In this document: positions 37,231 through 46,713 of the stretch, one piece after another | How positions within the stretch are numbered: position 1 is the stretch's first letter | Layout: each line of letters starts with the position of its first letter | DNA from: Shewanella sediminis HAW-EB3 | Lineage (GTDB): Bacteria > Pseudomonadota > Gammaproteobacteria > Enterobacterales > Shewanellaceae | Direction: 5' to 3' | Assembly: GCF_000018025.1 (NCBI RefSeq) | Contig: NC_009831.1 | Span: forward strand, 558,001 to 622,000 | DNA: 64,000 nt | Translations under genes and position numbers: made by a program | Notes under the pieces: generated by a model | The model's input: only the letters and a program-made list of their open reading frames with translations | Database searches by the model: none | What the model was told of the DNA's origin: nothing

Positions 37231-37773
37231 CTTAATTAACTCTCTATTCCCGATAGACTTTGTGTATAGAATCTATCCTGTTTGCCAAATGTTGTAATAT
37301 TGATTTCCTGAAGTTAATGTTCACTTTTAATTAAGCTTGACTCTAAATGCTGTCAGTTAATATAGAGCGGAATCATTAAGGGACAACTTAGATATAAAGC
37401 TATCAGGTTAAATCTGCGGTAAGGGTAGGTGATATTAGTCATAGATTTTGTGACCCCGTTAGCCTTTATCGAACTCAATATCGAGTCTCATATGTTTTCA
37501 CATGTTAGTGGGCTTTTTTTAGATCCTTTTAGATCTAAAAAACAGTCGTGATAGCTGAAAAACAGTCGCCGCGCTCGCGCTTAACCTTTTGTTTTTGCTT
37601 GTTTTTCATGAATTTTTTACTGTCTGTGTTTTGCTGTGTCTCATTTCTTGCTATCACCCATATTTTTTGTCAAACAAATATGGAAAATAGCCTCAACTCA
37701 ATTGTTTTAGTTGTTCGGCTAAACAAGTGAGCTGCTTAGTTGAATGATAACAAAACGATGAAAACTAGGAGAG
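37231..37773. promoter_or_regulatory. Divergent promoter region ccmF-like / sirA copy 1
   Basis: This 543-base spacer has no gene and must carry promoters in both directions. A block at 37678-37713, beginning ATATGGAAAATAG and followed by a CTCA-ATTGTTTTAG-like stretch, is conserved upstream of sirA copy 2 at 49607-49642. It is a candidate promoter or operator for the module. Confidence 0.55.
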
Positions 37774-39813
37774 ATGATGAAAAACTGGAAACTAAAAACA
37801 GCCGCAGGTTTGCTGTTTTGTTTCACCGCAGCAGCGAATGTAAATGCTGCTGGTGGTAAATATAATAGCGTTCCTGAAATGGGAGAATCAGCAAAGGCTG
37901 CAATTGCTAATTATCAAGGAACAGAAGAAACTAAAGGTGTTAAATCACTTCATGATTATGTTGTTCAAGAAAGTGAGTTATTTGATTTCTTATTCCAGAA
38001 CCACCCGATGTTTAAATATCACGAAGAGGGTAACCTCATCGGTGAATATCATATTAGTGACCGTGGTGAAGAGTATTTTGATACGGGTAACTCTCCTAAA
38101 TATAGTGAGCGCGTTGGGCGTCCAAGTGCGGTTCAATATCGACTAGGTGCGAAGTCGACACTTGATTTCCCAAACAATTTTGTTGGCCCTGAGAAGTGTG
38201 GTGAGTGTCACGCGGTTCAGTATGAGAAGTGGCAACGCTCTCGCCACGCTAACGTGGTTCGATTCCCAAGTGAAATTACCGACAAAGAAGTACCAAATGG
38301 TGATCTAACTGCTCGTCTTTACGGTAGTGAAGCGGCAATGTTACCTGATGGCATCCAGCCTGATGATGTCTATGCAATCATCGGTACTCCACGTACTAAG
38401 TACGGTCTACTCGATAGCTATCTTGTTCGTGGTACCTACCATATCCGTGACGGTCTACTTTCTGAGGGTACAGGCAAGATGGTTGCCGGTGCTAACCAGT
38501 TCTCTCGTGGTTGGGCCGAGTGGTTAACTCCAGAGATGGCAAAGAAGATCAACAAGGTTATCCCTGAGTTCCCAACAACGATTGAAGGTTTTGGTGCTTC
38601 AGGTTCTCACCAGTGGGGCATGAGCTCTTATGGTGCTAAGTACGAAAAAGAGATGCTATTTCAGCCAGCGAGTTCGTACTGTGAAATGTGCCATACCTTC
38701 AAGTTTGACTTCCAAAACAAGGAGGAGTACTTCGCTGCCCTTGGTGATAGCAAGAAGTTACAAGAGCATACGATCTCTAAAGGTATCGCTTGTGAAGAGT
38801 GTCATGGAGCAGGTGGTCACCTGGATGGTGGTACCGGCGGTATGCAGTCTAACTGTGAGCGTTGTCACCAGCGTTTCAACTTCGTTGATGAGTTAGCTGA
38901 CACCGAGAAAGGCCAAGAGAAGATGGAATACGCCTTTGGCGTGAAGATGAAGTCTGCTTGTCCATCTTGTGGTACTGAAGGTTCACAGATGTTTGCTTCT
39001 GCTCACTACGAGAAAGGCATGCGTTGTACGACGTGTCACGATCCACATGAAGTCACTGATGGTGATTTCCTATCAGGTTTCACTAAGCCTAAGCTGAAGA
39101 AAGATTGTGTTGATTGTCACGAAGCGCAAGCGACGATTGCAGACAACACAGATACTCATAGCAACCAAACTTGTCAGAGCTGCCACATGCCTGCCATGGG
39201 TAGCTGTGAAAACTTCACTGCGGTTCAGTTCCCGGATATGGCTGGCTTCGACGCTGTTCGTAAATCGCATATGTGGAAAATTGATATTCATCCAGAGCGC
39301 AAGACACTAAATCCACCAGAAGGTAAGCCACGTGATTCAGCTGTTAAAGGTTGGACTGTAGCTAAGAACGAAGAAGATCGTAACTACCTGGATCTTATGT
39401 GGTCATGTGCTCGTACCTCTGTATCTGATCATGACAACGTTGAGAACAAAGGTTGTCACAGCCCATTTCAGTCAGAGCTGGAAACCGGCATGCACTACAA
39501 CGATCAGATGGAGATCTACGGTGAAGTGATGAAGTGGCAGACACCCGTTAAAGAGGTGTATGCACAGGTTGAACAGGCACTTGTTCGTATCGACCAGCTT
39601 CTTGAGGTGACTAAGTTACCAACTGAAGAGAAGACTCAGGTTCTGATGTTAGCTGAGAAGGCACAAGAGGCAGTCGATCTAATTAAGAAAGATGGTTCTT
39701 GGGGAGTACACGGTTTCCGTTACAGCCAGAAGCGTCTCGATGCTGCACTTACCTATGTTACACAGGCTCAGAAGATATTAGATGGCAATGGCTATTCAGC
39801 TAAAGCTAACTAA
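37774..39813 (+). CDS. sirA: Octaheme sulfite reductase SirA/MccA, copy 1
   Basis: This 679-residue periplasmic enzyme reduces sulfite to sulfide with six electrons. A signal peptide (cleavage near ANVNAA) precedes seven CXXCH motifs at Cys142, 303, 340, 361, 418, 445 and 467. The eighth heme site is a CX15CH, from Cys545 to Cys561-His562. This is the hallmark of MccA/SirA. Non-heme cysteines lie in CPSC (396-399) and GSC (478), and by analogy with Wolinella MccA, where two cysteines hold Cu(I) by the active heme, these are candidate copper ligands. The closest ribosome site is AGGAGAG. Confidence 0.95.
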   Translation: MMKNWKLKTAAGLLFCFTAAANVNAAGGKYNSVPEMGESAKAAIANYQGTEETKGVKSLHDYVVQESELFDFLFQNHPMFKYHEEGNLIGEYHISDRGEEYFDTGNSPKYSERVGRPSAVQYRLGAKSTLDFPNNFVGPEKCGECHAVQYEKWQRSRHANVVRFPSEITDKEVPNGDLTARLYGSEAAMLPDGIQPDDVYAIIGTPRTKYGLLDSYLVRGTYHIRDGLLSEGTGKMVAGANQFSRGWAEWLTPEMAKKINKVIPEFPTTIEGFGASGSHQWGMSSYGAKYEKEMLFQPASSYCEMCHTFKFDFQNKEEYFAALGDSKKLQEHTISKGIACEECHGAGGHLDGGTGGMQSNCERCHQRFNFVDELADTEKGQEKMEYAFGVKMKSACPSCGTEGSQMFASAHYEKGMRCTTCHDPHEVTDGDFLSGFTKPKLKKDCVDCHEAQATIADNTDTHSNQTCQSCHMPAMGSCENFTAVQFPDMAGFDAVRKSHMWKIDIHPERKTLNPPEGKPRDSAVKGWTVAKNEEDRNYLDLMWSCARTSVSDHDNVENKGCHSPFQSELETGMHYNDQMEIYGEVMKWQTPVKEVYAQVEQALVRIDQLLEVTKLPTEEKTQVLMLAEKAQEAVDLIKKDGSWGVHGFRYSQKRLDAALTYVTQAQKILDGNGYSAKAN

Positions 39814-39885
39814 TAACTGAGTTGTTACCCAGCTTCGACCATTGTAACCAGCAAGTCGATGGTCGAAGCAAATAAGAGAATCATT

Positions 39886-40314
39886 ATGAATAAAGTACTT
39901 GGAATAATTATTTTAACTTTCTTTTTAGCTGCACTATCTCCAAATAGTTTTGCTGGGGGAGGTTCTGATATGGCTCCGGCTAAACATCATGAATTTCAAC
40001 TTAACCATATCACCATGGTGGAAGCAGAAACGTTAGTAGGAAAGGAAGGTGTTTACTTTTTTGATGTCAATACATTGGAACTGTGGGCAGAGGGATATAT
40101 TCCAGGTGCTATCTACTTCAATGTTAGAGATTGGAAAAAAATACTACCAGAAAATAAAGATGCTGTGATGGTTTTTTATTGTGCGAATCGTCTCTGTAAT
40201 GCAAGTGAAATAGCGGCAAGAGCAGTCATGAAACTTGGCTATACCGGTGTAAGACAGATGCCAGATGGTATTTACGGGTGGAGGTTGTCAAATCGACAAA
40301 CAGAAAGACCATAA
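39886..40314 (+). CDS. Secreted rhodanese-like protein, copy 1
   Basis: This 142-residue periplasmic protein has a signal peptide (ending SFA) followed by a rhodanese domain: FFDVNTLELWAEGYIPGAIYFN, the active-site loop FYCANRLCNASEIAARAV with a catalytic Cys, and GIYGWRL. Start 39886 matches the length of copy 2. Rhodanese handles sulfane sulfur; its task in the sulfite module is unknown but might be to channel persulfide or thiosulfate-derived sulfur. It lies between sirA and the FKBP gene in both copies. Confidence 0.88.
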   Translation: MNKVLGIIILTFFLAALSPNSFAGGGSDMAPAKHHEFQLNHITMVEAETLVGKEGVYFFDVNTLELWAEGYIPGAIYFNVRDWKKILPENKDAVMVFYCANRLCNASEIAARAVMKLGYTGVRQMPDGIYGWRLSNRQTERP

Positions 40315-40368
40315 AGTAGATGTTATTTCATCAAGCCAGATTAGACCTTAATTATCAAAGAGAAAATT

Positions 40369-41157
40369 ATGAAAACGTTTAAGAAAAGTATCATCGCAAT
40401 ATCTTGCTTACCACTATTTTTATCTGTGCAATGCATGGCCGAGACGGAGTTGTTAGCCGATAGCAATAAAGAGTCCTATAGTATCGGAGCATCTTTTGGT
40501 AGCTATATTTCCAGCCAGTTATACAGCCAGTCGCAATTGGGAGCCGAGGTCGATGTTGATATCGTCGTTGAGGGGCTTCTCGATGCATTGAAAGGTCAGT
40601 CAAAACTATCTAATGAAGACATTGTCTCCTACCTCAATATCCGAGCCGAGCAGTTAAATACAGCTAAGGAAGAGAAGGATAAAGATCTTGCACTTAAAAA
40701 CTTAGTTGCAGGTGAGAAATTTTTGGCCGAAAACAAAAAAAGTGCTGATGTTAGAACGACCGAGTCGGGCCTACAGTATGAAGTCATTAGTCAGGGGAGT
40801 GGCGCAAAACCACAAGCGAATGATGTCGTGACGGTTCATTACAAAGGCTACCTTATTGACGGCACTGAGTTCGACAACTCATACACACGTGATGAAGCGA
40901 ATCGATTTTCACTGGTAACTGTGATTGAAGGTTGGCAAGAGGGGCTACAGCTGATGAAGGAGGGGGCTAAGTATAAGTTCAATATCCCTTCTGAGCTTGC
41001 CTATGGGGAGCGCCAGGTTGGCATGATATCTCCTAACTCAGCGTTAGTTTTTGAAGTTGAGCTCGTCAAGGTTGAAGCACCTGGTGAAAACGCTCATGGC
41101 ATGGGCCTCAGTGGTATGGGGATGGGTGGCATGATGGGTGCTAATCCACATAAATAA
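40369..41157 (+). CDS. FKBP-type peptidyl-prolyl isomerase with Met-rich tail, copy 1
   Basis: This 262-residue periplasmic protein has a signal peptide, an FkpA-like N-terminal dimerisation domain (SYSIGASFGSYISSQLYSQ) and an FKBP domain (VTVHYKGYLIDGTEFDNSY, FNIPSELAYGERQVG, LVFEVELVKVE). The C-terminal tail is HGMGLSGMGMGGMMG, rich in Met and Gly. FKBP isomerases sit in the mcc operon of Wolinella (mccB) and help mature the octaheme enzyme. The Met-rich tail suggests Cu(I) binding, by inference only. Confidence 0.9.
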   Translation: MKTFKKSIIAISCLPLFLSVQCMAETELLADSNKESYSIGASFGSYISSQLYSQSQLGAEVDVDIVVEGLLDALKGQSKLSNEDIVSYLNIRAEQLNTAKEEKDKDLALKNLVAGEKFLAENKKSADVRTTESGLQYEVISQGSGAKPQANDVVTVHYKGYLIDGTEFDNSYTRDEANRFSLVTVIEGWQEGLQLMKEGAKYKFNIPSELAYGERQVGMISPNSALVFEVELVKVEAPGENAHGMGLSGMGMGGMMGANPHK

Positions 41158-41190
41158 GCACGACTATCGCAGTTAAAGAGAATAGCCATT

Positions 41191-41898
41191 ATGAATATAT
41201 TACTAATTAGTATTGTTGCGCTTTGTGTATTGTTACTAATGACTTTTTTTGGTCATCATACTTTATATAGAATTAAACATACGTCATTTTTTAGTGATTG
41301 TAATGAGCTCGACTCAAATCGTACTAAATATAGTCGTTCAAGCTTTTCATTTGTACTGTTATTAAACGTCACGGTTATTACCAGTGTTGTTACTGTCTAC
41401 TCATATTTAGGCCGTTACAATGAAATTGATTTAGCAAGAGCAGATGTAAATGTCGATTATTTACTCGCTGCGGAAATAAACAGAGCAAGAAAACAGGCCA
41501 ATGAGCAGCCGAACGATAAATCTGTGCTCATGGGCTTGGCCAGGGCATCAATGGATGGAGGATTATACCTCGAAGCTATTGAGGCTTTAGATGAGCTGTT
41601 GTTCTATATGGGTGACGATGCCGAAATTATCGGTTTAAAAGCTACAGCACTATATTATAAGAATCATCGTTCTATGACTAGTGAAGTTAAATTGCTGACT
41701 CAAAGTGCGCTAGCTTTATATCCGCATGACTTCAACACTAGAGTGTTGTTAGCTAATGACGCCTATATCAATCACAAGTATCAAGAAGCCATAAGTCACT
41801 GGCAAATTTTATTAAAGAATACTAAGCAGCCATTTAACCGCAATGCAATTGAGTTTGCGATTAATAATGCAAAGAAAAATCTATTTGCTAAAAAATAA
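41191..41898 (+). CDS. CcmI/NrfG-like TPR protein, copy 1
   Basis: This 235-residue protein has two N-terminal membrane helices (about residues 3-20 and 50-70) and a periplasmic tetratricopeptide domain (ANEQPNDKSVLMGLARASMDGGLYLEAIEAL onward). CcmI and NrfG of this plan bind apocytochromes and deliver them to CcmF/CcmH. Each sir copy carries one while the CcmF/H/G set is single. It likely recognises SirA, whose odd heme site lies near the C-terminus. Quite AT-rich. Confidence 0.78.
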   Translation: MNILLISIVALCVLLLMTFFGHHTLYRIKHTSFFSDCNELDSNRTKYSRSSFSFVLLLNVTVITSVVTVYSYLGRYNEIDLARADVNVDYLLAAEINRARKQANEQPNDKSVLMGLARASMDGGLYLEAIEALDELLFYMGDDAEIIGLKATALYYKNHRSMTSEVKLLTQSALALYPHDFNTRVLLANDAYINHKYQEAISHWQILLKNTKQPFNRNAIEFAINNAKKNLFAKK

Positions 41899-41948
41899 TT
41901 CTAAATATTAAAAATGAGTTCGCCTGATGGCGAATATCGGAGGATGCT

Positions 41949-42653
41949 GTGAGTGAAAATTTAGAGAGGCGGAGGTTCCTAAAGTGTTTAGGAGCTAGCT
42001 CTTTGATTATTGCACCACTAGGGTGTAGCTCTGTCGAAGAGGAGGGGGAGAGTGATCAGCCCCACTACACTATGGTGTTCGACCAAAATAAGTGTACTGG
42101 CTGCGGTGAGTGTAAGCTTGCCTGTACCACTGCAAATAATCTACCCGAAGGTAAGTCACGACTCCTGCTTGAGCAGCAGTCGGGTGGCGTAGTGGGTGAA
42201 GTATGCCCACATTGTGGAAAAACCGATTGTGACTGTCAGCGCAAATATGTGCGAGTTTCTTGTCAGCAGTGTAAAAACGCACCTTGTGTCACTGTATGTC
42301 CAACAGGTGCTGCGCATCGTGATGAGAAAACAGGCATCGTCACTATGGACGCCAGTAAGTGTGCAGGTTGTAAATACTGTATCGGAGCTTGTCCATACGA
42401 TGCTCGTTTTATCAATAAAGAGACTGATGTTGCTGATAACTGTGATTTTTGTTTGAACTCAAAACTGTCTAAAGGTGAACTCCCTGCCTGTGTTCAAGCT
42501 TGTCGGTACGATGCACTGATTTTTGGTGATCTCAATGATCCAAACTCCTATGTAAGTAAGTTGCTCAGAGTGAAAGATGCAGTTCGAATGAAGCCAGGCT
42601 TCGGAACTGAACCTAGTTTGCGCTACATACCCATAGTTAAGTTAGGAGTGTAA
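41949..42653 (+). CDS. sirC: Periplasmic 4x[4Fe-4S] electron-transfer protein SirC, copy 1
   Basis: This 234-residue NrfC/DmsB-type ferredoxin starts at GTG 41949, after GGAGG. Its N-terminus carries a Tat motif (ERRRFLKCLGASS) and then GCSS. Four cysteine clusters are visible: CTGCGECKLAC, the CPHC...CDC...CQQCKNAPCVTVC block, CAGCKYCIGACP and CDFC...CVQAC. It passes electrons from SirD to SirA and is exported folded by Tat. It ends 2 bases before sirD. Confidence 0.92.
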   Translation: MSENLERRRFLKCLGASSLIIAPLGCSSVEEEGESDQPHYTMVFDQNKCTGCGECKLACTTANNLPEGKSRLLLEQQSGGVVGEVCPHCGKTDCDCQRKYVRVSCQQCKNAPCVTVCPTGAAHRDEKTGIVTMDASKCAGCKYCIGACPYDARFINKETDVADNCDFCLNSKLSKGELPACVQACRYDALIFGDLNDPNSYVSKLLRVKDAVRMKPGFGTEPSLRYIPIVKLGV

Positions 42654-42655
42654 TA

Positions 42656-43603
42656 ATGGACGGTAGTATTGAATTTACCATGGGGCTATCTCAAGGGATC
42701 GCCTGGCCTTGGCCGATTGCTGTTTACCTGTTTTTTGCCGGGATCTCTGGTGGTGCACTGTCTGTTGCACTATTTATCCGATTCTATAAGCAGCAAACGG
42801 AGAATACAGCATTTCTAAAAGCGGCATCTTTAATGTCGCTGGTAACGATATCACTCGGGATGTTATGTCTGGTATTGGATTTGACTAATCCGTTGTTTTT
42901 CTGGCGAATACTTGTCTTCTATAACCTTAACTCTGTCATGTCTATTGGTGTGATTGCGTTATCGGCTTATATACCGTTAGTTGCCCTCGTGACGCTGTTT
43001 GCACTCGAAGATGAGATCAGGAAGTTTCCAGCGTTGCGCTTCCTGTTGCCTGTCATCGCAAAGTTGCGTGGAGTGCGTGCCCCATCGGAGAAGGTGGTAC
43101 TGCTGCTAGCCCTGTCAGTGTGTGCCTATACCGGCTTCCTGATCTCGGCTCTGATCCGCTTCCCGATTATTAACACCTCAGTATTGCCGGCACTCTTTGT
43201 TGCATCGGGACTTTCTGCTGGTGCTGCAGCGGCTAAAATGTTGGCTGTTGGCCTGTTCAAAGAGGAGCTACACAGTAGTGATATGAAGGTTTTACATGGT
43301 ATTGAGTGGCCAATTATGGCTGCCGAAATCCTGTTTATCTTTATGCTTGCTATGTCTCTGTTTACAGGTAATGCCGGTATGCAGAGTGCCTTTACTGCTT
43401 TCCATAGTGGTACTTGGGCGAGTGTCTTCTGGATTGGCATTATCGGAATCGGCTTTGTCGGCCCACTGCTCTTGAACTTTGCTACAAGTAAAGCATTTAG
43501 CCATTCGGCTAAGGCGCTTTATATGTCTGGTATGTGTGCGGTTGTCGGCATGATGTGTCTGCGTCTGTTTATCATCTACGCCGGTCAAAACCATGGCATC
43601 TAG
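42656..43603 (+). CDS. sirD: NrfD-type menaquinol-oxidising membrane protein SirD, copy 1
   Basis: This 315-residue inner-membrane protein has about eight helices, typical of the NrfD/PsrC family (GIAWPWPIAVYLFFAGISGG, LGMLCLVLDLTNPLFFWRIL). It takes electrons from the quinol pool to the Fe-S protein SirC. In S. oneidensis sirCD are reported as needed for sulfite respiration. No other membrane quinol dehydrogenase is in the module. Confidence 0.92.
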   Translation: MDGSIEFTMGLSQGIAWPWPIAVYLFFAGISGGALSVALFIRFYKQQTENTAFLKAASLMSLVTISLGMLCLVLDLTNPLFFWRILVFYNLNSVMSIGVIALSAYIPLVALVTLFALEDEIRKFPALRFLLPVIAKLRGVRAPSEKVVLLLALSVCAYTGFLISALIRFPIINTSVLPALFVASGLSAGAAAAKMLAVGLFKEELHSSDMKVLHGIEWPIMAAEILFIFMLAMSLFTGNAGMQSAFTAFHSGTWASVFWIGIIGIGFVGPLLLNFATSKAFSHSAKALYMSGMCAVVGMMCLRLFIIYAGQNHGI

Positions 43604-43919
43604 TTTGTTAAGGGTTTGAGCTAAGTGCGAAGCCATTTTTAGTGAGTAGTCCTTTCCCCTATGTGTGTCCCCTGGATGGTCATATAGGGAATAGGGCGAA
43701 AGCAAAGCTATGGTGTTTTGCTGGTCAATTTTGATTGGAAATAATAGTGAATTTGTCATCGGTGTGCGTCCCCCTAAACGTATTCATCGATGTGATTAAC
43801 CCTGTTTGCATTAGCCATTATTGATTGAATTAAACTAGCTGTGAGTAAGCCGGCTCCTGTTGAATCGCCCCTGCAAGGTTACAACCGGAGCTTGGCCTGA
43901 AAGCATCACTGGAGAAAAT
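43604..43919 (+). promoter_or_regulatory. Spacer with two hairpins before nosL copy 1
   Basis: Hairpin A has arms TCCC-c-TATGTG (about 43655-43665) and CATATAGGGA (43681-43690), with the loop CCCCTGGATGGT. Hairpin B has arms GCTCC-t-GTTG (43853-43862) and CAAC-c-GGAGC (43882-43891), with CCCTGCAAGG in its loop. The ribosome site GGAG is at 43911-43914. The CTCC of B's left arm could instead pair with that GGAG. No gene is in this 316-base spacer. Confidence 0.55.
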
Positions 43920-44420
43920 ATGAAAAAGATAATCTGTTTATTGTTCCTGCTTCCTCTGCTTCTGGCTTGTACTCAAGGCGCTGAAGATGTTCCACAAGCT
44001 AAAGCCGAGGCAATTGAAAAGCATGAGCGATGTCACCTATGCGGGATGATGATCACTAAATACCCGGGTCCAAAGGGGCAGGTTCATCTGAAAGGGCAAT
44101 CGGTTGTGCCTAAGTTCTGCTCTACCCGGGATATGTTTAATTTCTCACTGCAGGCCGAAAACAAACGGCAAATCTCAGCGTTGTTTGTCCATGATATGGG
44201 GGCGACGGATTGGGAGCAGCCTGGTGATGATGCCTTTATCGATGCCTTTATCGATGCCAAAACGGCCTGGTATGTATACGGTACCAGCAAAAAAGCAGTC
44301 ATGGGACCAGCAGTAGCCAGCTTTAAGCGTCAGTCTCAGGCGGTGAAGTTTGCCCAGGAGTTTGGCGGTGCCGTTCTGCCGTTTGAGCAGGTCGATCTTG
44401 CCCTGTTATCCGGCGAATAA
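43920..44420 (+). CDS. nosL: NosL-like copper chaperone lipoprotein, copy 1
   Basis: This 166-residue protein has a lipoprotein signal (LLPLLLAC, Cys near residue 17) and the NosL features HERCHLCGMMITKYPGPKG and KFCSTRDMFNFSL. NosL binds Cu(I) and delivers it to nitrous oxide reductase, but no nosZ is here, so the copper of SirA is the likely target. An in-frame GATGCC/FIDA micro-duplication (near 44230-44255) is absent from copy 2. Confidence 0.88.
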   Translation: MKKIICLLFLLPLLLACTQGAEDVPQAKAEAIEKHERCHLCGMMITKYPGPKGQVHLKGQSVVPKFCSTRDMFNFSLQAENKRQISALFVHDMGATDWEQPGDDAFIDAFIDAKTAWYVYGTSKKAVMGPAVASFKRQSQAVKFAQEFGGAVLPFEQVDLALLSGE

Positions 44421-44434
44421 CAGATAGTAATTCG

Positions 44435-45799
44435 ATGATGATTTTTGTGAAAAACGCCCTCCTTCGTCAAATGCTCAGAGATAGGTGTCACTGTCATGGC
44501 TTCAAACTCATGTTTGCGCTTCTGACTCTGTTCTTACTTATGCTGACAGCTCTCCTCTTCTCTTCGGTGAGTTTTGCGGCGGCCTATAGCGTTAGCGACT
44601 CCGAGGGGCTTAAGGCACAGCTGGCTCAGTCCCGCCCAGGAGACTCAATTTTACTGCGCGCCGGAATATATTCCGGGCAGTTTGAGATCCACCATGGGAT
44701 CACATTAACGGGCGAGAAGGGTGCTGTCATCGATGCTCAGGGCCTGGGCAGTGCCATTACCATATTTGTTTCTGATGTGACTATTTCTAATCTTGAGATC
44801 CAGAACTGGGGGGGAGATCTTTACGAACGAGACTCCGGTATCTTGATCCAGGATCTCGCTCATCGAACCAAGATCGAATCGAATCGCCTAACTGGTCGCG
44901 GTTTCGGTGTTTGTGCCGAAAATTCGGCGAATATTACCGTCTCTGACAATATTATCTCCGGCGATCCCGAGCGTCATAAATTAGACAGAGGCGATGGTAT
45001 CCATCTAAAGAGGGTTGAGTCACCAGTGATAGAAGGCAATAAGATCTTCCATGTCAGAGACGGGGTATATATCGAGGCTGGCAAACATAGCCTGATTTTT
45101 GATAATCAATTTTCCGAGCAGCAATACGGTATTCATTATATGTATTCAAAGCGTGATGAGGCCTATGGCAATGAGGCGGTAGATGTCGATGGCGGCTACG
45201 CCCTGATGAGTTCGGAAAATATCAATCTATATCACAATCGTGTCAGCCGGGCTAAAGAGTTCGGGGTGCTACTCAACATGACTCACAACTCGGTCGTTTC
45301 CTCAAATCGGGTATCGGATGCACATAACCCTCAAGGAAAAGTAGAGCTTGGCAATGAAGGTAAAGGGATCTTTGTTTATGGTGCCTTAGATAATGAGATC
45401 AGGCATAACCTCTTTTCGACCAGTGATATAGGTATCTATATGGCAATGGGAGGTGAGGGCAATCTTGTCTATGGCAATCAATTTGTGAATAACAGAACCC
45501 AAGTTAAATATGTGGGTGAGCAACTATTGGAGTGGAGCCGTGACAGCAGAGGTAACTACTGGAGTGGGTATATGGGCTGGGACAGTAACAGGGATGGCAT
45601 AGCCGATAATCCCTATCGACCCAATGATGGCTTAGATAAACTTTTTTGGCTCTATCCTGAGGCTCGCTTCTTAATGAATAGCCCGGTGGTGGCTCTGCTT
45701 CGATGGGTGCAGAGCCAATTTGAATTCGGTGAACCTAATGGCATTGTAGACAGCTTTCCTCTGATCTCTGCCGATATGGAGTTATGTGTTTTATGTTGA
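44435..45799 (+). CDS. nosD: NosD-like periplasmic beta-helix copper-processing protein, copy 1
   Basis: The 454-residue product has a hydrophobic export signal and a right-handed parallel beta-helix built from short repeats (for example NLEIQNWGGDLYERDSGIL, GDGIHLKRVESPVIEGNKIF, GEGNLVYGNQFVNN). NosD works with the NosFY ABC transporter in copper-site maturation. Translation may instead begin at ATG 44510, which aligns better with copy 2. The 3' end overlaps nosF by 16 bases. Confidence 0.85.
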   Translation: MMIFVKNALLRQMLRDRCHCHGFKLMFALLTLFLLMLTALLFSSVSFAAAYSVSDSEGLKAQLAQSRPGDSILLRAGIYSGQFEIHHGITLTGEKGAVIDAQGLGSAITIFVSDVTISNLEIQNWGGDLYERDSGILIQDLAHRTKIESNRLTGRGFGVCAENSANITVSDNIISGDPERHKLDRGDGIHLKRVESPVIEGNKIFHVRDGVYIEAGKHSLIFDNQFSEQQYGIHYMYSKRDEAYGNEAVDVDGGYALMSSENINLYHNRVSRAKEFGVLLNMTHNSVVSSNRVSDAHNPQGKVELGNEGKGIFVYGALDNEIRHNLFSTSDIGIYMAMGGEGNLVYGNQFVNNRTQVKYVGEQLLEWSRDSRGNYWSGYMGWDSNRDGIADNPYRPNDGLDKLFWLYPEARFLMNSPVVALLRWVQSQFEFGEPNGIVDSFPLISADMELCVLC

Positions 45800-46701
45800 G
45801 TGAAGTTCCGATAAAGCTGACCGATATTGTCCTCAAATATGATGATTTCACAGCTCTGGACGGTGTCAGTTTTGAGGTGGAAGCAGGGCAGACTATGGCC
45901 CTACTTGGTCATAACGGTGCAGGGAAATCCAGTATAATCAAAGTTATACTCGGGTTGATCGCTCCCAGTTCAGGTTCTGTAAAAATTATGGGAAAGAGCG
46001 CCCAATCATCTCATCTCCAGCATAAAGTCAATCTTGGCTATCTGCCAGAAGATGTGAGTTTTTACGACAAGCTAACCGGTAGGGAGGTGCTGAATTACTT
46101 TGCTGCCCTTAAGCGGGTTCGTCCAACGCGTGTCGCCGATCTTATCGATGAGTTTGGGCTTGGTTATGCTCAGGACAGACAGCTTAAGACCTACTCGAAA
46201 GGGATGAAGCAGCGCTTAGGGGTGGCACAGGCCATACTGTCAGAGCCTGGAATTCTACTGCTCGATGAGCCCACTGTCGGGCTCGATCCTCAAGCTTCTC
46301 AATTTCTCTATGGAAAGATTAATCAGTTGAAAAACAGTGGGTGCGCCGTGGTAGTGAGCACTCACGAACTGCCCCTTGTCGAGTCTCATATGGATAGCGC
46401 CTTGATAATGTCGAAGGGGAGACGACTCGCACAGGGAACGAGTTCTGAGTTGAGTGCCGGAAGTTCGTTAAAGGCCAAGATTGATTTTGGCGAACTGACT
46501 TCGTTGGTTGAGCGTGACCACTACTTGAGGCGGTTTTTTATCGACGGCCGATTACAGGTCGAGTCGGGTCAAAAGCAACACATGATTAAATACTTAGTAT
46601 CACAATGTCAGATCTTCGACTTCACCATAGATGAACCAAAGCTGGAAGATATTTACCATGACTTGATGGTGCATCCCCTTTTGGACCAGCCTGCGCAGTA
46701 A
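45784..46701 (+). CDS. nosF: NosF-like ABC transporter ATPase, copy 1
   Basis: This 305-residue ATPase has Walker A GHNGAGKS, signature YSKGMKQRLGVAQAI, Walker B ILLLDEPTVGLDP and an H-loop His (STHELPLVE). It pairs with the NosY permease to provide energy for periplasmic maturation by NosD and NosL. ATG 45784 lies inside nosD; 45793 is a possible alternative. Confidence 0.92.
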   Translation: MCFMLSEVPIKLTDIVLKYDDFTALDGVSFEVEAGQTMALLGHNGAGKSSIIKVILGLIAPSSGSVKIMGKSAQSSHLQHKVNLGYLPEDVSFYDKLTGREVLNYFAALKRVRPTRVADLIDEFGLGYAQDRQLKTYSKGMKQRLGVAQAILSEPGILLLDEPTVGLDPQASQFLYGKINQLKNSGCAVVVSTHELPLVESHMDSALIMSKGRRLAQGTSSELSAGSSLKAKIDFGELTSLVERDHYLRRFFIDGRLQVESGQKQHMIKYLVSQCQIFDFTIDEPKLEDIYHDLMVHPLLDQPAQ

Positions 46702-46713
46702 TAAAGAGTGTAT

